Origin: Lachnoclostridium phytofermentans | GTDB lineage: Bacteria; Bacillota; Clostridia; Lachnospirales; Lachnospiraceae | Direction: 5' to 3' | Length of the DNA stretch: 64,000 nt | Assembly: GCF_000733755.1 (NCBI RefSeq) | Contig: NZ_JPOF01000007.1 | Location: 549,082-613,081, forward strand | Shown: one piece after another, positions 38,185 through 46,242 of the stretch | Numbering within the stretch: position 1 is the first letter of the stretch | Layout of the letters: every line of letters begins with the position of its first letter | Made by a program: the position numbers and the translations under genes | Notes under the pieces: generated by a model | What the model was told of the DNA's origin: nothing | Databases searched by the model: none | The model's input: the letters and a program-made list of their open reading frames with translations, nothing else

Positions 38185-38823
38185 ATGAAATTAACCGCTA
38201 TGGCTTATGCATACCCTTTCATAATGAAAGGTATCATTAAAAAACAATTAAAAAAGTATTATGATAAGGCAAAGCTCAAAAATATTATTACAAAGACGAC
38301 AAGAGAATATAAAAAGATTGTAAAGAATTCTCCGAATATTGGAGGAAATAAAAACATATTTCTCAACAGCTATTTGATGGGGGCATATCTCGTTTCATTG
38401 TATAAAAATACGAAAGATACCATTAGCTTGAATGAATTTGATGAAATACTGGCCACTGGACTTAATAATTTTGAATTCATGAAGAAGCAAATGAGTAAAG
38501 TTGATCTGCTATCAATACAGTATAAAGAAAAGATTGAGAAAGCTGGCCGCTGGTGTGAAACAAATAAAGATAAATATCCGACAAATTGGCTTGTATCAGT
38601 GGAAGATAAAGAAAATGTTAACTTAACCCATATAGTTTTTACCAGATGTGGATTATGCGCATTATGCAAAAGAGAAAATGTACCAGAGCTTACACCATCT
38701 TTATGTGCTACTGATTATATTACAATGAGCTTCGCTAATTGTAGACTAGAAAGACCAATTACATTGGGCAATGGTGATAAGTGTTGCAATTTTTACATCA
38801 CTAAGAAAAACCATGCAGTATAA
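38185..38823 (+). CDS. ATC-hydrolase-like protein 3
   Basis: The start at 38185 is chosen for the GGGGGG/AGAG site before it; the longer frame overlaps the methyltransferase remnant. The 212-residue product has the helical N-terminus (GIIKKQLKKYYDKAK) and the C-terminal cysteine pattern of the family (FTRCGLCALCKRE, LCATDYI, LGNGDKCCNFYI). It is more diverged from genes 1 and 2 than they are from the family average, so it probably arrived separately or is an old duplicate. Confidence 0.65.
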   Translation: MKLTAMAYAYPFIMKGIIKKQLKKYYDKAKLKNIITKTTREYKKIVKNSPNIGGNKNIFLNSYLMGAYLVSLYKNTKDTISLNEFDEILATGLNNFEFMKKQMSKVDLLSIQYKEKIEKAGRWCETNKDKYPTNWLVSVEDKENVNLTHIVFTRCGLCALCKRENVPELTPSLCATDYITMSFANCRLERPITLGNGDKCCNFYITKKNHAV

Positions 38824-38853
38824 AATTTCATGATGTATATTAAAAAAAAACAC

Positions 38854-38912
38854 TTGACAATTGAGTGTGTATTCAACTATTATATACATATAAGTTGAAT
38901 AGTTGTTCAACT
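38854..38912 (+). promoter_or_regulatory. Promoter and ArsR-type operator of the metal-ATPase operon
   Basis: TTGACA at 38854-38859 with TATTAT at 38878-38883 (18-base spacer). Three half-sites overlap and follow it: TTCAACT (38872-38878), AGTTGAA (38893-38899) and TTCAACT (38906-38912). ArsR/SmtB repressors bind such imperfect dyads across -10 and +1, so autoregulation by the next gene is expected. Confidence 0.7.
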
Positions 38913-38937
38913 ATAACAATATAAAGAAGGTGAAAAC

Positions 38938-39303
38938 ATGAAAGATTTAGATATTAATATTAATTGTGATTGTGATGTGATTCATGCTGATATTGTAGAT
39001 AAGGTCAGACTGGTTATGCCGGAGGAAGATGAACTTTATGATTTATCAGATTTCTTTAAAGTATTAGGAGATAGCACACGAGCAAAGATTATATGGGCAT
39101 TAGATGAAAGTGAGATGTGTGTGTGTGATATAGCAGTGCTGTTAAACATGACCAAATCAGCTATTTCCCATCAACTTAAGGCATTAAAAGCAGCAAATTT
39201 AGTAAAGTACAGAAAAGAAGGCAAAGTAGTGTTCTATTCCTTAACAGATGATCATGTTAAGGAAATCTTTGAAAAGGGATTAGAGCATATCAGAGAAAAG
39301 TAA
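38938..39303 (+). CDS. ArsR/SmtB metal-sensing repressor
   Basis: 121 residues with a winged helix-turn-helix (LGDSTRAKIIWALDESEMCV, then LNMTKSAISHQLKALKAANL). The CVCDI motif in the alpha-3 region and an N-terminal NCDCD give the cysteine ligands used by CadC-type sensors of Cd2+, Pb2+ or Zn2+. The C-terminal DDHVKEIFEKGLEHI is the alpha-5 region. It heads an operon with an HMA protein and a P1B-ATPase and should release its operator when metal binds. Confidence 0.9.
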   Translation: MKDLDININCDCDVIHADIVDKVRLVMPEEDELYDLSDFFKVLGDSTRAKIIWALDESEMCVCDIAVLLNMTKSAISHQLKALKAANLVKYRKEGKVVFYSLTDDHVKEIFEKGLEHIREK

Positions 39304-39358
39304 TTATTAATATTTTTAAGTATAAGAACAAATAATATATTTAATGGAGGATAATAGT

Positions 39359-39580
39359 ATGAAAAAGACATTTAGACTTGAAGGATTGGACTGTGCAAAT
39401 TGTGCAGCAAAAATGGAAAGAGCAATTAATGAGTTAGATGGAGTAAAGGAAGCTACCGTTAATTTCATGACCACAAAATTGGTTATTGAGGGTGATGACG
39501 ATAAGATGCCTACAATTATTTCAGAAGCTGAAAAAGTAGTTAAAAAAATAGAGCCTGATACAGTCATGAAGAAGGCATAA
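39359..39580 (+). CDS. Stand-alone HMA metal-binding protein
   Basis: 73 residues from the ATG at 39359 behind ATGGAGG. It is one heavy-metal-associated (ferredoxin-like) domain with the metal-binding LDCANCAAK loop near residues 8-16. In most Zn/Cd pumps this domain is the N-terminus of the ATPase; here it is a separate gene 14 bases before a pump that lacks it. It is probably a metallochaperone for that pump. Confidence 0.85.
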   Translation: MKKTFRLEGLDCANCAAKMERAINELDGVKEATVNFMTTKLVIEGDDDKMPTIISEAEKVVKKIEPDTVMKKA

Positions 39581-39594
39581 AGGAGTGTAACTAA

Positions 39595-41439
39595 ATGAAA
39601 AAACGTCTTTGGCGCATTATTATCGGTGCAATTTTCTTTATTGTGGCTTTAATAATAAATATAGATATTAATTGGATAAGACCTGTCTTATTTTTGGTCA
39701 GTTACACTATAGTTGGTGGCGATGTGGTTTTAAGGGCTCTTAGGAATATTATTAGAGGTAAAGTTTTTGATGAAAACTTCCTTATGAGTATTGCTACAAT
39801 TGGAGCATTCTTTGTAGGTGACTTTCCAGAAGGTGTCGCAGTAATGCTTTTTTACCAGGTTGGTGAATTATTTCAAAGCTATGCAGTTAATAAGTCAAGA
39901 AAGTCAATTGCAAGTCTAATGGACATTCGTCCTGACTATGCTAATGTTAAAAAAGGTGATGAACTTGTTAAAGTTGATCCAGATGAAGTTCAAATCGGAG
40001 ATATTATTGTAATTAAGGCAGGAGAGAAAGTTCCTCTTGACGGTAAGGTTATTGAAGGTAGTTCTATGATTGATACATCTGCTCTTACCGGTGAATCGGT
40101 TCCTCGTGAGGTAGAAGCTGGAAATGACATTTTAAGTGGTTGCATTAATATCAATGGAGTTATTACGGTAGAAGTAACAAAAGAATATGGTGAATCAACT
40201 GTTAGCAAGATACTTGACCTGGTTGAGAATGCAAGCAGTAAAAAATCAAATTCAGAGCAATTTATAACTAGGTTTGCAAGATATTATACCCCAATTGTTG
40301 TAATTATCGCTGTTATTATTGCAATTATTCCACCGCTTTTATTTGAGGGTGCTACCTTTAGTGATTGGATTTATAGAGCTTTATCATTCCTTGTGGTTTC
40401 TTGCCCTTGTGCCCTTGTTATTTCCATACCATTAAGTTTCTTTGGAGGGATTGGTGGTGCATCAAGAAAAGGCATCTTAGTAAAAGGCAGCAACTACTTA
40501 GAGGCTTTAGCGAAAACTGAAATTGTTGTGTTTGATAAAACTGGAACGTTAACCAAAGGTGTATTTAATGTTCAGGAAATCTATCCGATAGAGATTTCAA
40601 AAGAAGAATTACTAGAATTAACTGCATATGTTGAAAGCTATTCCAATCATCCAATTTCTCTATCACTGAAACGTGCTTTTGGTAAAGATATTGATAATGG
40701 ACGTATATCAGATGTTGAAGAGATTTCCGGTCATGGTGTAATTGCTTTAGTAGATGGAAAAAAGGTTATGGCCGGTAATATCAAACTAATGAAAAAAATG
40801 AATATACCTTACTTCGATGGAGAATTGATTGGTACTGTAGTACATGTTGCAGTTGATAATCAATATGCAGGCTATATCATTATTGCTGATGAGGTTAAAG
40901 CAGATTCAGCGAAGGCAATAAAAGATCTTAAAGCAGCTAATATAAAACAAACAGTTATGCTCACAGGTGATGCAAAAAATGTTGCATCAAAAGTAGCAGC
41001 AAGCTTAGGTCTTGATAAGGTATATGCTGAATTATTACCAGGTGATAAAGTTGATAAACTAGAAGAACTGTTTTCACAAAAATCCGCGAAAGGTAAACTT
41101 GCTTTCGTAGGTGACGGAATTAATGATGCTCCAGTATTAGCACGTGCTGACATTGGAATAGCAATGGGTGGATTAGGTTCTGATGCAGCCATTGAAGCTG
41201 CTGATATCGTTATTATGACGGATGAGCCTTCAAAAATAGCTACAGCCATAAAAATATCTCAAAAGACACTTAAAATCGCACAGCAAAACATGGTATTTGC
41301 TATTGGTGTCAAGATTTTATTTCTAATATTAAGTGTCTTTGGTATAACGACCATGTGGGAAGCAGTATTTGCTGATGTAGGTGTTACTATCATCGCTGTA
41401 TTAAATGCTTTCAGAGTATTGAAAGTAAAAAACTTGTAA
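39595..41439 (+). CDS. cadA: P1B-type Zn/Cd/Pb-transporting ATPase
   Basis: 614 residues without an N-terminal HMA domain. The membrane CPC motif is at about residues 270-272 (SCPCALVISIPL), the phosphorylation motif DKTGTLTKG near 314, the HP locus in SNHPISLS, and GDGINDAPVLARADIGIAMG in the hinge. A conserved ADVGVTIIAVLNA stretch in the last helix, with its Asp, is typical of the P1B-2 (Zn2+/Cd2+/Pb2+) group. Exports metal from the cytoplasm; controlled by the ArsR-type gene two places upstream. Confidence 0.9.
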   Translation: MKKRLWRIIIGAIFFIVALIINIDINWIRPVLFLVSYTIVGGDVVLRALRNIIRGKVFDENFLMSIATIGAFFVGDFPEGVAVMLFYQVGELFQSYAVNKSRKSIASLMDIRPDYANVKKGDELVKVDPDEVQIGDIIVIKAGEKVPLDGKVIEGSSMIDTSALTGESVPREVEAGNDILSGCININGVITVEVTKEYGESTVSKILDLVENASSKKSNSEQFITRFARYYTPIVVIIAVIIAIIPPLLFEGATFSDWIYRALSFLVVSCPCALVISIPLSFFGGIGGASRKGILVKGSNYLEALAKTEIVVFDKTGTLTKGVFNVQEIYPIEISKEELLELTAYVESYSNHPISLSLKRAFGKDIDNGRISDVEEISGHGVIALVDGKKVMAGNIKLMKKMNIPYFDGELIGTVVHVAVDNQYAGYIIIADEVKADSAKAIKDLKAANIKQTVMLTGDAKNVASKVAASLGLDKVYAELLPGDKVDKLEELFSQKSAKGKLAFVGDGINDAPVLARADIGIAMGGLGSDAAIEAADIVIMTDEPSKIATAIKISQKTLKIAQQNMVFAIGVKILFLILSVFGITTMWEAVFADVGVTIIAVLNAFRVLKVKNL

Positions 41440-41448
41440 ACAAAAAAT

Positions 41449-41476
41449 AAAGAAGCAGCCAAGTGGCTGCTTCTTT
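41449..41476 (+). terminator. Terminator of the metal-ATPase operon
   Basis: AAAGAAGCAGCC (41449-41460) pairs perfectly with GGCTGCTTCTTT (41465-41476) around AAGT. Confidence 0.85.
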
Positions 41477-41589
41477 AAGATTGTAGACAAAATGGCACTA
41501 TGAACCTAACCTTGGTATATATAGAAGGGTTTTAAGAATCTAAGCTCTAAATTAGTTTAAGAATAAGAAGCTAATAAGGTTATTATTGT

Positions 41590-41928
41590 TTATGGAAGTC
41601 CAATGAGAACTGTTGAATATATCTATGAAAAAGAAGATTATCTTGCTTAAGTGACGAATAAATATCTGGGTATATCATGATCTGCGGACATACAACATAT
41701 AACATATTTCAGGAGCATTAGAGGAAAAAATATTATTAATGCTGGTTCAGTTGATAAACCAAAGAACGGAGACAGTAGAGGCAACTATGTGATTGTTGAG
41801 ATAGAAAAAGAAACAGTGTCATGTAGCATTGAGCAGGTCGATTACAATGTTAATCAGATGAAAGCGGGTATAGAGATTAATCAGATGATTTAGGATGGTT
41901 TAGTTGAAATGTTACGACATTGTGCGTA
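41590..41928 (+). pseudogene. Second decayed metallophosphoesterase fragment
   Basis: With stops and frameshifts removed the sequence reads YGSPMRTVEYIYEKEDYLA, then IICGHT and INAGSVDKPKNGDSR, the same C-terminal piece as at 30033-30351 but older. It ends with GAAATGTTACGAC just as the other copy does. It contains several stops and cannot be expressed as a whole. Confidence 0.75.
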
Positions 41929-41959
41929 GACACGGATAATAGACGAACGTCCTAATAAC

Positions 41960-42245
41960 TGAACATATGGACGGTTATACATCATCCAATATTGACCCCA
42001 AAAAGCAAAGAATAAATAGGTTTATTTAGGTATACCTTTACAAACGGATTGGATTTACTGGAAGCTAGCAGGAATCTAAGTTTATGATGAAAAATCGGTA
42101 ACGAACACCTAAGAACGTGATGACTTCAATGCCATGATAGACGATTGAACGATGGAATAATTTATTTGGTCATCACTAAATTAGTAAGTCGTATTTGAAA
42201 ACAGAGCTTTATCCATTATTCATCTGGAAAGGTAATGGAACAAAG
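41960..42245 (+). pseudogene. Decayed serine recombinase N-terminal fragment
   Basis: Broken frames still show GYTSSNIDPKKQRI near 41970 and, around 42116-42190, RDDFNAMIDD followed after frame slips by LVITKLVSR, the resolvase-domain pattern DGFxxMIxDC...VxTKSxSR of large serine recombinases. Together with the fragment at 30348 it shows an older recombinase with the same phosphoesterase neighbour. Confidence 0.6.
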
Positions 42246-42270
42246 GGTGGAATATTATGAGTAAAGATTG

Positions 42271-42302
42271 AGCAGGAATAGGGTGTGATCTCTGTTCCTG
42301 CT
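42271..42302 (+). terminator. Hairpin in the gap before the defence island
   Basis: AGCAGGAA (42271-42278) pairs with TTCCTGCT (42295-42302); only a short T stretch follows. The surrounding 42246-42495 segment has no gene and marks the left edge of the ABC-3C genes. Confidence 0.4.
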
Positions 42303-42495
42303 TATTCAAAGTTGTTAAGACTAAAATTGTCAGTGAACTGAGAGTTTTATTGTCGGCAAATTTTCTAGTTGAAATCGAAATATTCTGTAAATATATGTCT
42401 GAAATAACGTTTTGATGTTGAAATGAAACAGGAAAAGTAATACAATTATAATTACAATGTTGTTTACAATGTTATTCCGTGTTGGAGGTACACAT

Positions 42496-42750
42496 ATGCC
42501 GAATGTCAATGAGTTGTTAGAGATTGCAAAAGCTGAAATAAATTACTTGAATCTGGGTGAAGTTTTTTTAGTAAGAGATTTGTTTAAGGGATATGAATGG
42601 AACAGGATTTCAAGAAGTGATAGGCTTTTGCTAGGAACATTATTCCTCAATTTTATGAGAAATGAAAATAGTAGAGCAAAAGTAATTGAAAAAACCTCCT
42701 CGGGACAGCAAAAATATAGAATAAGCGATAGACAAAAGGAGGATTTCTGA
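42496..42750 (+). CDS. DUF1413-like small protein of the ABC-3C operon
   Basis: The ATG at 42496 follows TTGGAGGT and gives 84 residues. The core LGEVFLVRDLFKGYEWNRI and LLGTLFLNFM is the pattern of DUF1413 proteins (name from memory). No enzymatic motif; it may be a small DNA-binding or adaptor protein. Its stop overlaps the start of the nuclease gene (TGATG), so translation is coupled and it probably belongs to the same system. Confidence 0.6.
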   Translation: MPNVNELLEIAKAEINYLNLGEVFLVRDLFKGYEWNRISRSDRLLLGTLFLNFMRNENSRAKVIEKTSSGQQKYRISDRQKEDF

Positions 42751-43841
42751 TGATAACTTCAACTTTTAATTTGATGAAGATGGATAAAATTGAACCGTTA
42801 GATGATCAATCAGTTTTTGAAACAGTTATTCCTCCACTGCAAAGAGTTAAAGAATTTTCTGATGAAGGATTTGAGGAGTTTATAGCAGAATGGGCTGTAG
42901 CTTGTGCAAAAACTAAATATAAAGATGTGTATCGAATTGGTGGTGCAGGCGATAAAGGCAGAGATGTAATTGCAGAGTATGAAAATGGAACATTTGATTA
43001 TTATCAGTGTAAAAAATATTCTGCTCAATTGCAACCGAGTCAATATTGGATTGAGTTTGGGAAGCTTTGTTATTTTGTTTATAATAAAGATATTCCCATG
43101 CCTGAAAAGTATTATATAATAGCGTCTCATGATTTAAGCAAAAAGATGAGAACAATATTGGAAAACAAAGAAAATATTCGTACAGGTCTTATAAAAGAGT
43201 GGAATGATAAATGCAGTAAAAATCTTATTGATAAAAAGACGATAGCATTAAGCGGCAATCTTTTGAAATTCATTCAGAAGTTTGATTTTAATATAGTGGA
43301 TACATATTCTATAAACACTATTATAGAAGAGCACAGGCATACGCAATACTTTTATTTTCGGTTTGGTGGAAACATTAAACCCAAAAGAAACATTAAAATT
43401 GAACCACCAACAGATATAGAAAATATAGAGCGTAAATATTTAAGCAAAATTTTGGTAGCATATTCAGAAAACAAAAAAGAACATATTGATGTTAATAAAC
43501 TTAACCAATATGTTGATTTACTAAAAGATTTCAGTAGTAGAAGACAAGAATACTACTCCGCTGAATCACTTAAAAGGTGTATTCGAGATATTTTTTCAAG
43601 TGAAAGCGAATTTGAGATCCTAAAAAATGAAATGTACTCAGGGATAATAGATTTTGTACAAACTGAATTCAAAGATGGATTTGATAAATTAAAAAAGACC
43701 ATGCACGAATCGACGAAAGTCAATTTGTCAATAAGTAGAGTGGATAATGATCTGCATTTTGTCACCAATGATGATAAGAAAGGTATATGTCATCATTTAG
43801 CCAATGACGATTTAGTTGATTGGAGGACTACAAATGAATGA
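42750..43841 (+). CDS. ABC-3C effector with restriction-endonuclease-like domain
   Basis: 363 residues. The N-terminal domain has an Mrr-like PD-(D/E)xK nuclease core: an acidic FEEFIAEWA helix, GAGDKGRDVIAEYE near 64-77 and YYQCKKY near 84-90. The C-terminal half (about 220-350) is a helical and beta region like the CTDs that anchor effectors in ABC-three-component systems. Next come the middle component and the ABC ATPase, which completes the set. In the model of these systems the ATPase senses a threat and releases the effector to cut nucleic acid; the trigger is unknown. Confidence 0.75.
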   Translation: MITSTFNLMKMDKIEPLDDQSVFETVIPPLQRVKEFSDEGFEEFIAEWAVACAKTKYKDVYRIGGAGDKGRDVIAEYENGTFDYYQCKKYSAQLQPSQYWIEFGKLCYFVYNKDIPMPEKYYIIASHDLSKKMRTILENKENIRTGLIKEWNDKCSKNLIDKKTIALSGNLLKFIQKFDFNIVDTYSINTIIEEHRHTQYFYFRFGGNIKPKRNIKIEPPTDIENIERKYLSKILVAYSENKKEHIDVNKLNQYVDLLKDFSSRRQEYYSAESLKRCIRDIFSSESEFEILKNEMYSGIIDFVQTEFKDGFDKLKKTMHESTKVNLSISRVDNDLHFVTNDDKKGICHHLANDDLVDWRTTNE

Positions 43842-44313
43842 TAGACTTTATAATACAAAAGTAGAATTAGGATTACGTTGCTTATTTATTCTTAAAGAAT
43901 TATATCCTAACTTTTGTAGTCTGGATAGATTGCTGTATTTGGATTATTTAAGCCTTTATATTGAAGACTATAAAGATGAAACTACTAATTTACATCCTAA
44001 GTATCCATTTCAATCTATTGAAGTTTTGGAGAAAAGACAAGTGTTGAAAAAATCCGTATTAGAGTTAGCTTTAAAAGGATTAATTGATGTGGAAACTAAT
44101 GAGGGCTTATGTTACAGGGGTAATGGAAATACGCTATGGTTAATAGATGGCATCCAAGACAACTACGCTGAGCATTTAATGAAAAACATTCAATTAATTG
44201 TACAAGAAACAGAGCTTAAAACGGATGAGGAGTTAAAGAACATCATATTTTCTCGTAAAACAGATGAAAAAAATGAGTTTATTAACTTTTATCCCTATAA
44301 CGAGGAGGTGTAG
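43834..44313 (+). CDS. ABC-3C middle component
   Basis: 159 residues from the ATG at 43834, overlapping the effector gene by 8 bases. The sequence NTKVELGLRCLFILKELYP, LLYLDYLSLY, LHPKYPFQSIEVL and GLIDVETNEGLCY fits the middle components of ABC-three-component systems, which resemble winged-helix adaptor proteins. It would link the ATPase and effector. Family call is by pattern and context. Confidence 0.7.
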   Translation: MNDRLYNTKVELGLRCLFILKELYPNFCSLDRLLYLDYLSLYIEDYKDETTNLHPKYPFQSIEVLEKRQVLKKSVLELALKGLIDVETNEGLCYRGNGNTLWLIDGIQDNYAEHLMKNIQLIVQETELKTDEELKNIIFSRKTDEKNEFINFYPYNEEV

Positions 44314-44315
44314 TT

Positions 44316-46157
44316 ATGCCTGGATTTTACATAAAAAAATTAAAAGTAGTTGGCGATGGAAAAGAGGATAGTGAAATTGTATTCGAAAGAGGTCTTAACG
44401 TAATTCATGGGCCTTCTAATACTGGAAAATCTTATATATTTCAATGTATTGATTATGCTTTTGGTGCAACTAAAATAAAAAAAATTCCAGAGAGTATAGG
44501 CTATTCAAAAATATATGTAGAAATACGTAATCTTGATAATAATGAACCCATAACTATTTTACGGTTTTTAAATAGTACCGATATATTTTATTACTGCTGC
44601 AGCATTGAAGAAGTGGATAATAATCATCATTTTGAAAAATTAAAGAGTAAGCATGATCCGGATAGTGATGATAATATTTCTAAATTTTTGTTGAAACAGA
44701 TAGGAATAAACGAAAACAAATATTTAGTAAGGAATAAAGACGGGAAAAAAGTCACATTGGGTTTTAGAGCTATAACGCATTTATCATTAATTTCTGAGAC
44801 GGATATAATATCAGAGGTTAAGTCCCCTGTTGTAGAAACTCAAAGTACACAACAAACATATAGTAAATCTGTGTTTAGATATCTATTAACAGAACAAGAT
44901 GATATAGCCTGCGCAGAGATAGAAAAAGCCGAAATTAGAAAGGCTAAAAATGAGGCAAAAATTGACTATATTAAAGAAGAAATTCTTTCTTTAACTCAAG
45001 AAAAAGAAAAACTAATTGAAGATAAAGATACCTTCGACATCGATGGTATATATAATCTGGATTACTATAAAGATAAAATAAATGAGATAGAAAAAGTTGT
45101 TAAGTTAAAGAGACAAGAACTTCATAACATTAATACAACAAATAATAAATTGAACTTACAAAAAAATAAAACACAGATGATGCTTGATAAGTTTCAACTT
45201 TTAAAAAGACAGTATTTAAGCGATATGGACAGGCTGGATTTTTCAACTGTCGGAGACAGTTTATTATCACAGGTTGCCATACACCATTGTCCTCTTTGTG
45301 ATAGCGAAGTGCAGAAAGATGTTGAAAACGTAAACCACGATGATATTGTTAATTGTTGTAATTATGAAAAGGCTAAAATACAGTTTAACCTAAAAGAATT
45401 GGAAGTTTCAATCGATGATTTAGCTGAAGAGCTTCATCAAATTGAAGAGATGCTGTCATTAGGAGAAGAAAAAACAAAAGAATATAATGAAGAAATAGCT
45501 CAAATTTCATCCGAAGATTTAAAGCCTGTTAGAGTTGTAATCAAAGCATTAATTGAACAAGCAAAGATTGATAGTAAAATATCTGATATAGGAAGCACTA
45601 TTGAACGTAAGAGTGGTGAAATCATTACTTTTGAAGAAAGCAAAAAGGTAAAAGAAGATTCAGTAACTGAAGGTTTGGTGATTAATCACCAAATTTATAA
45701 TGAGTTATGTGAGGAAATAAAAAACGCTTTAATTTCCTGTGGATACCTAGATGTTGAAAAAGTAACGTTTGATGTTAAAACACAAGACATAGAGATTGAT
45801 GGAGTTCACCGTTTATCCAACGGTAAGGGATATAGGGCATTTTTCTATGCAATCTTTAGTGCTGCGCTGATGATATATTTACAAAAACTAAAACATTCTT
45901 TTATGCATGTTTTAATTTTAGACTCACCACTTACAACGCTTAAAGAAACAGAAATTGCAGAAGCAAGTGCTGATGATTTTGTTGATAATTCTTTGCAAGA
46001 TGGATTATTCACCTTTTTTTCAGATAGTTTTAATGATAAGCAGGCTATTATCATTGATAATAAGCAACCACCAAAAAACTTGTTAGGGAAATACCATGAT
46101 GTCACTTTTACTAAAGGACGTAGTATTGGTAGGTATGGATTTTTTAAAAATAATTAA
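44316..46157 (+). CDS. ABC-3C ATPase (SMC/Rad50-like, DUF3732-type)
   Basis: 613 residues. Walker A GPSNTGKS at about 32-39, a coiled-coil arm (about 200-300) with a CPLCDS zinc-hook-like motif near 324, a second coiled coil, a signature region LSNGKGYRAFFY, and Walker B VLILDSPL near 531. This is the SMC/Rad50-like ABC ATPase of ABC-three-component systems. It starts 2 bases after the middle component with GGAGGTG overlapping, so the three genes are one operon. It probably dimerises around DNA or RNA and gates the effector. Confidence 0.8.
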   Translation: MPGFYIKKLKVVGDGKEDSEIVFERGLNVIHGPSNTGKSYIFQCIDYAFGATKIKKIPESIGYSKIYVEIRNLDNNEPITILRFLNSTDIFYYCCSIEEVDNNHHFEKLKSKHDPDSDDNISKFLLKQIGINENKYLVRNKDGKKVTLGFRAITHLSLISETDIISEVKSPVVETQSTQQTYSKSVFRYLLTEQDDIACAEIEKAEIRKAKNEAKIDYIKEEILSLTQEKEKLIEDKDTFDIDGIYNLDYYKDKINEIEKVVKLKRQELHNINTTNNKLNLQKNKTQMMLDKFQLLKRQYLSDMDRLDFSTVGDSLLSQVAIHHCPLCDSEVQKDVENVNHDDIVNCCNYEKAKIQFNLKELEVSIDDLAEELHQIEEMLSLGEEKTKEYNEEIAQISSEDLKPVRVVIKALIEQAKIDSKISDIGSTIERKSGEIITFEESKKVKEDSVTEGLVINHQIYNELCEEIKNALISCGYLDVEKVTFDVKTQDIEIDGVHRLSNGKGYRAFFYAIFSAALMIYLQKLKHSFMHVLILDSPLTTLKETEIAEASADDFVDNSLQDGLFTFFSDSFNDKQAIIIDNKQPPKNLLGKYHDVTFTKGRSIGRYGFFKNN

Positions 46158-46242
46158 ACCTTAGATGGAATCACTAATTATATTTATCCTTAAAATAATC
46201 AAAAATTACTATTAATAATTATTAATTTATGGAGGTGTCGAG

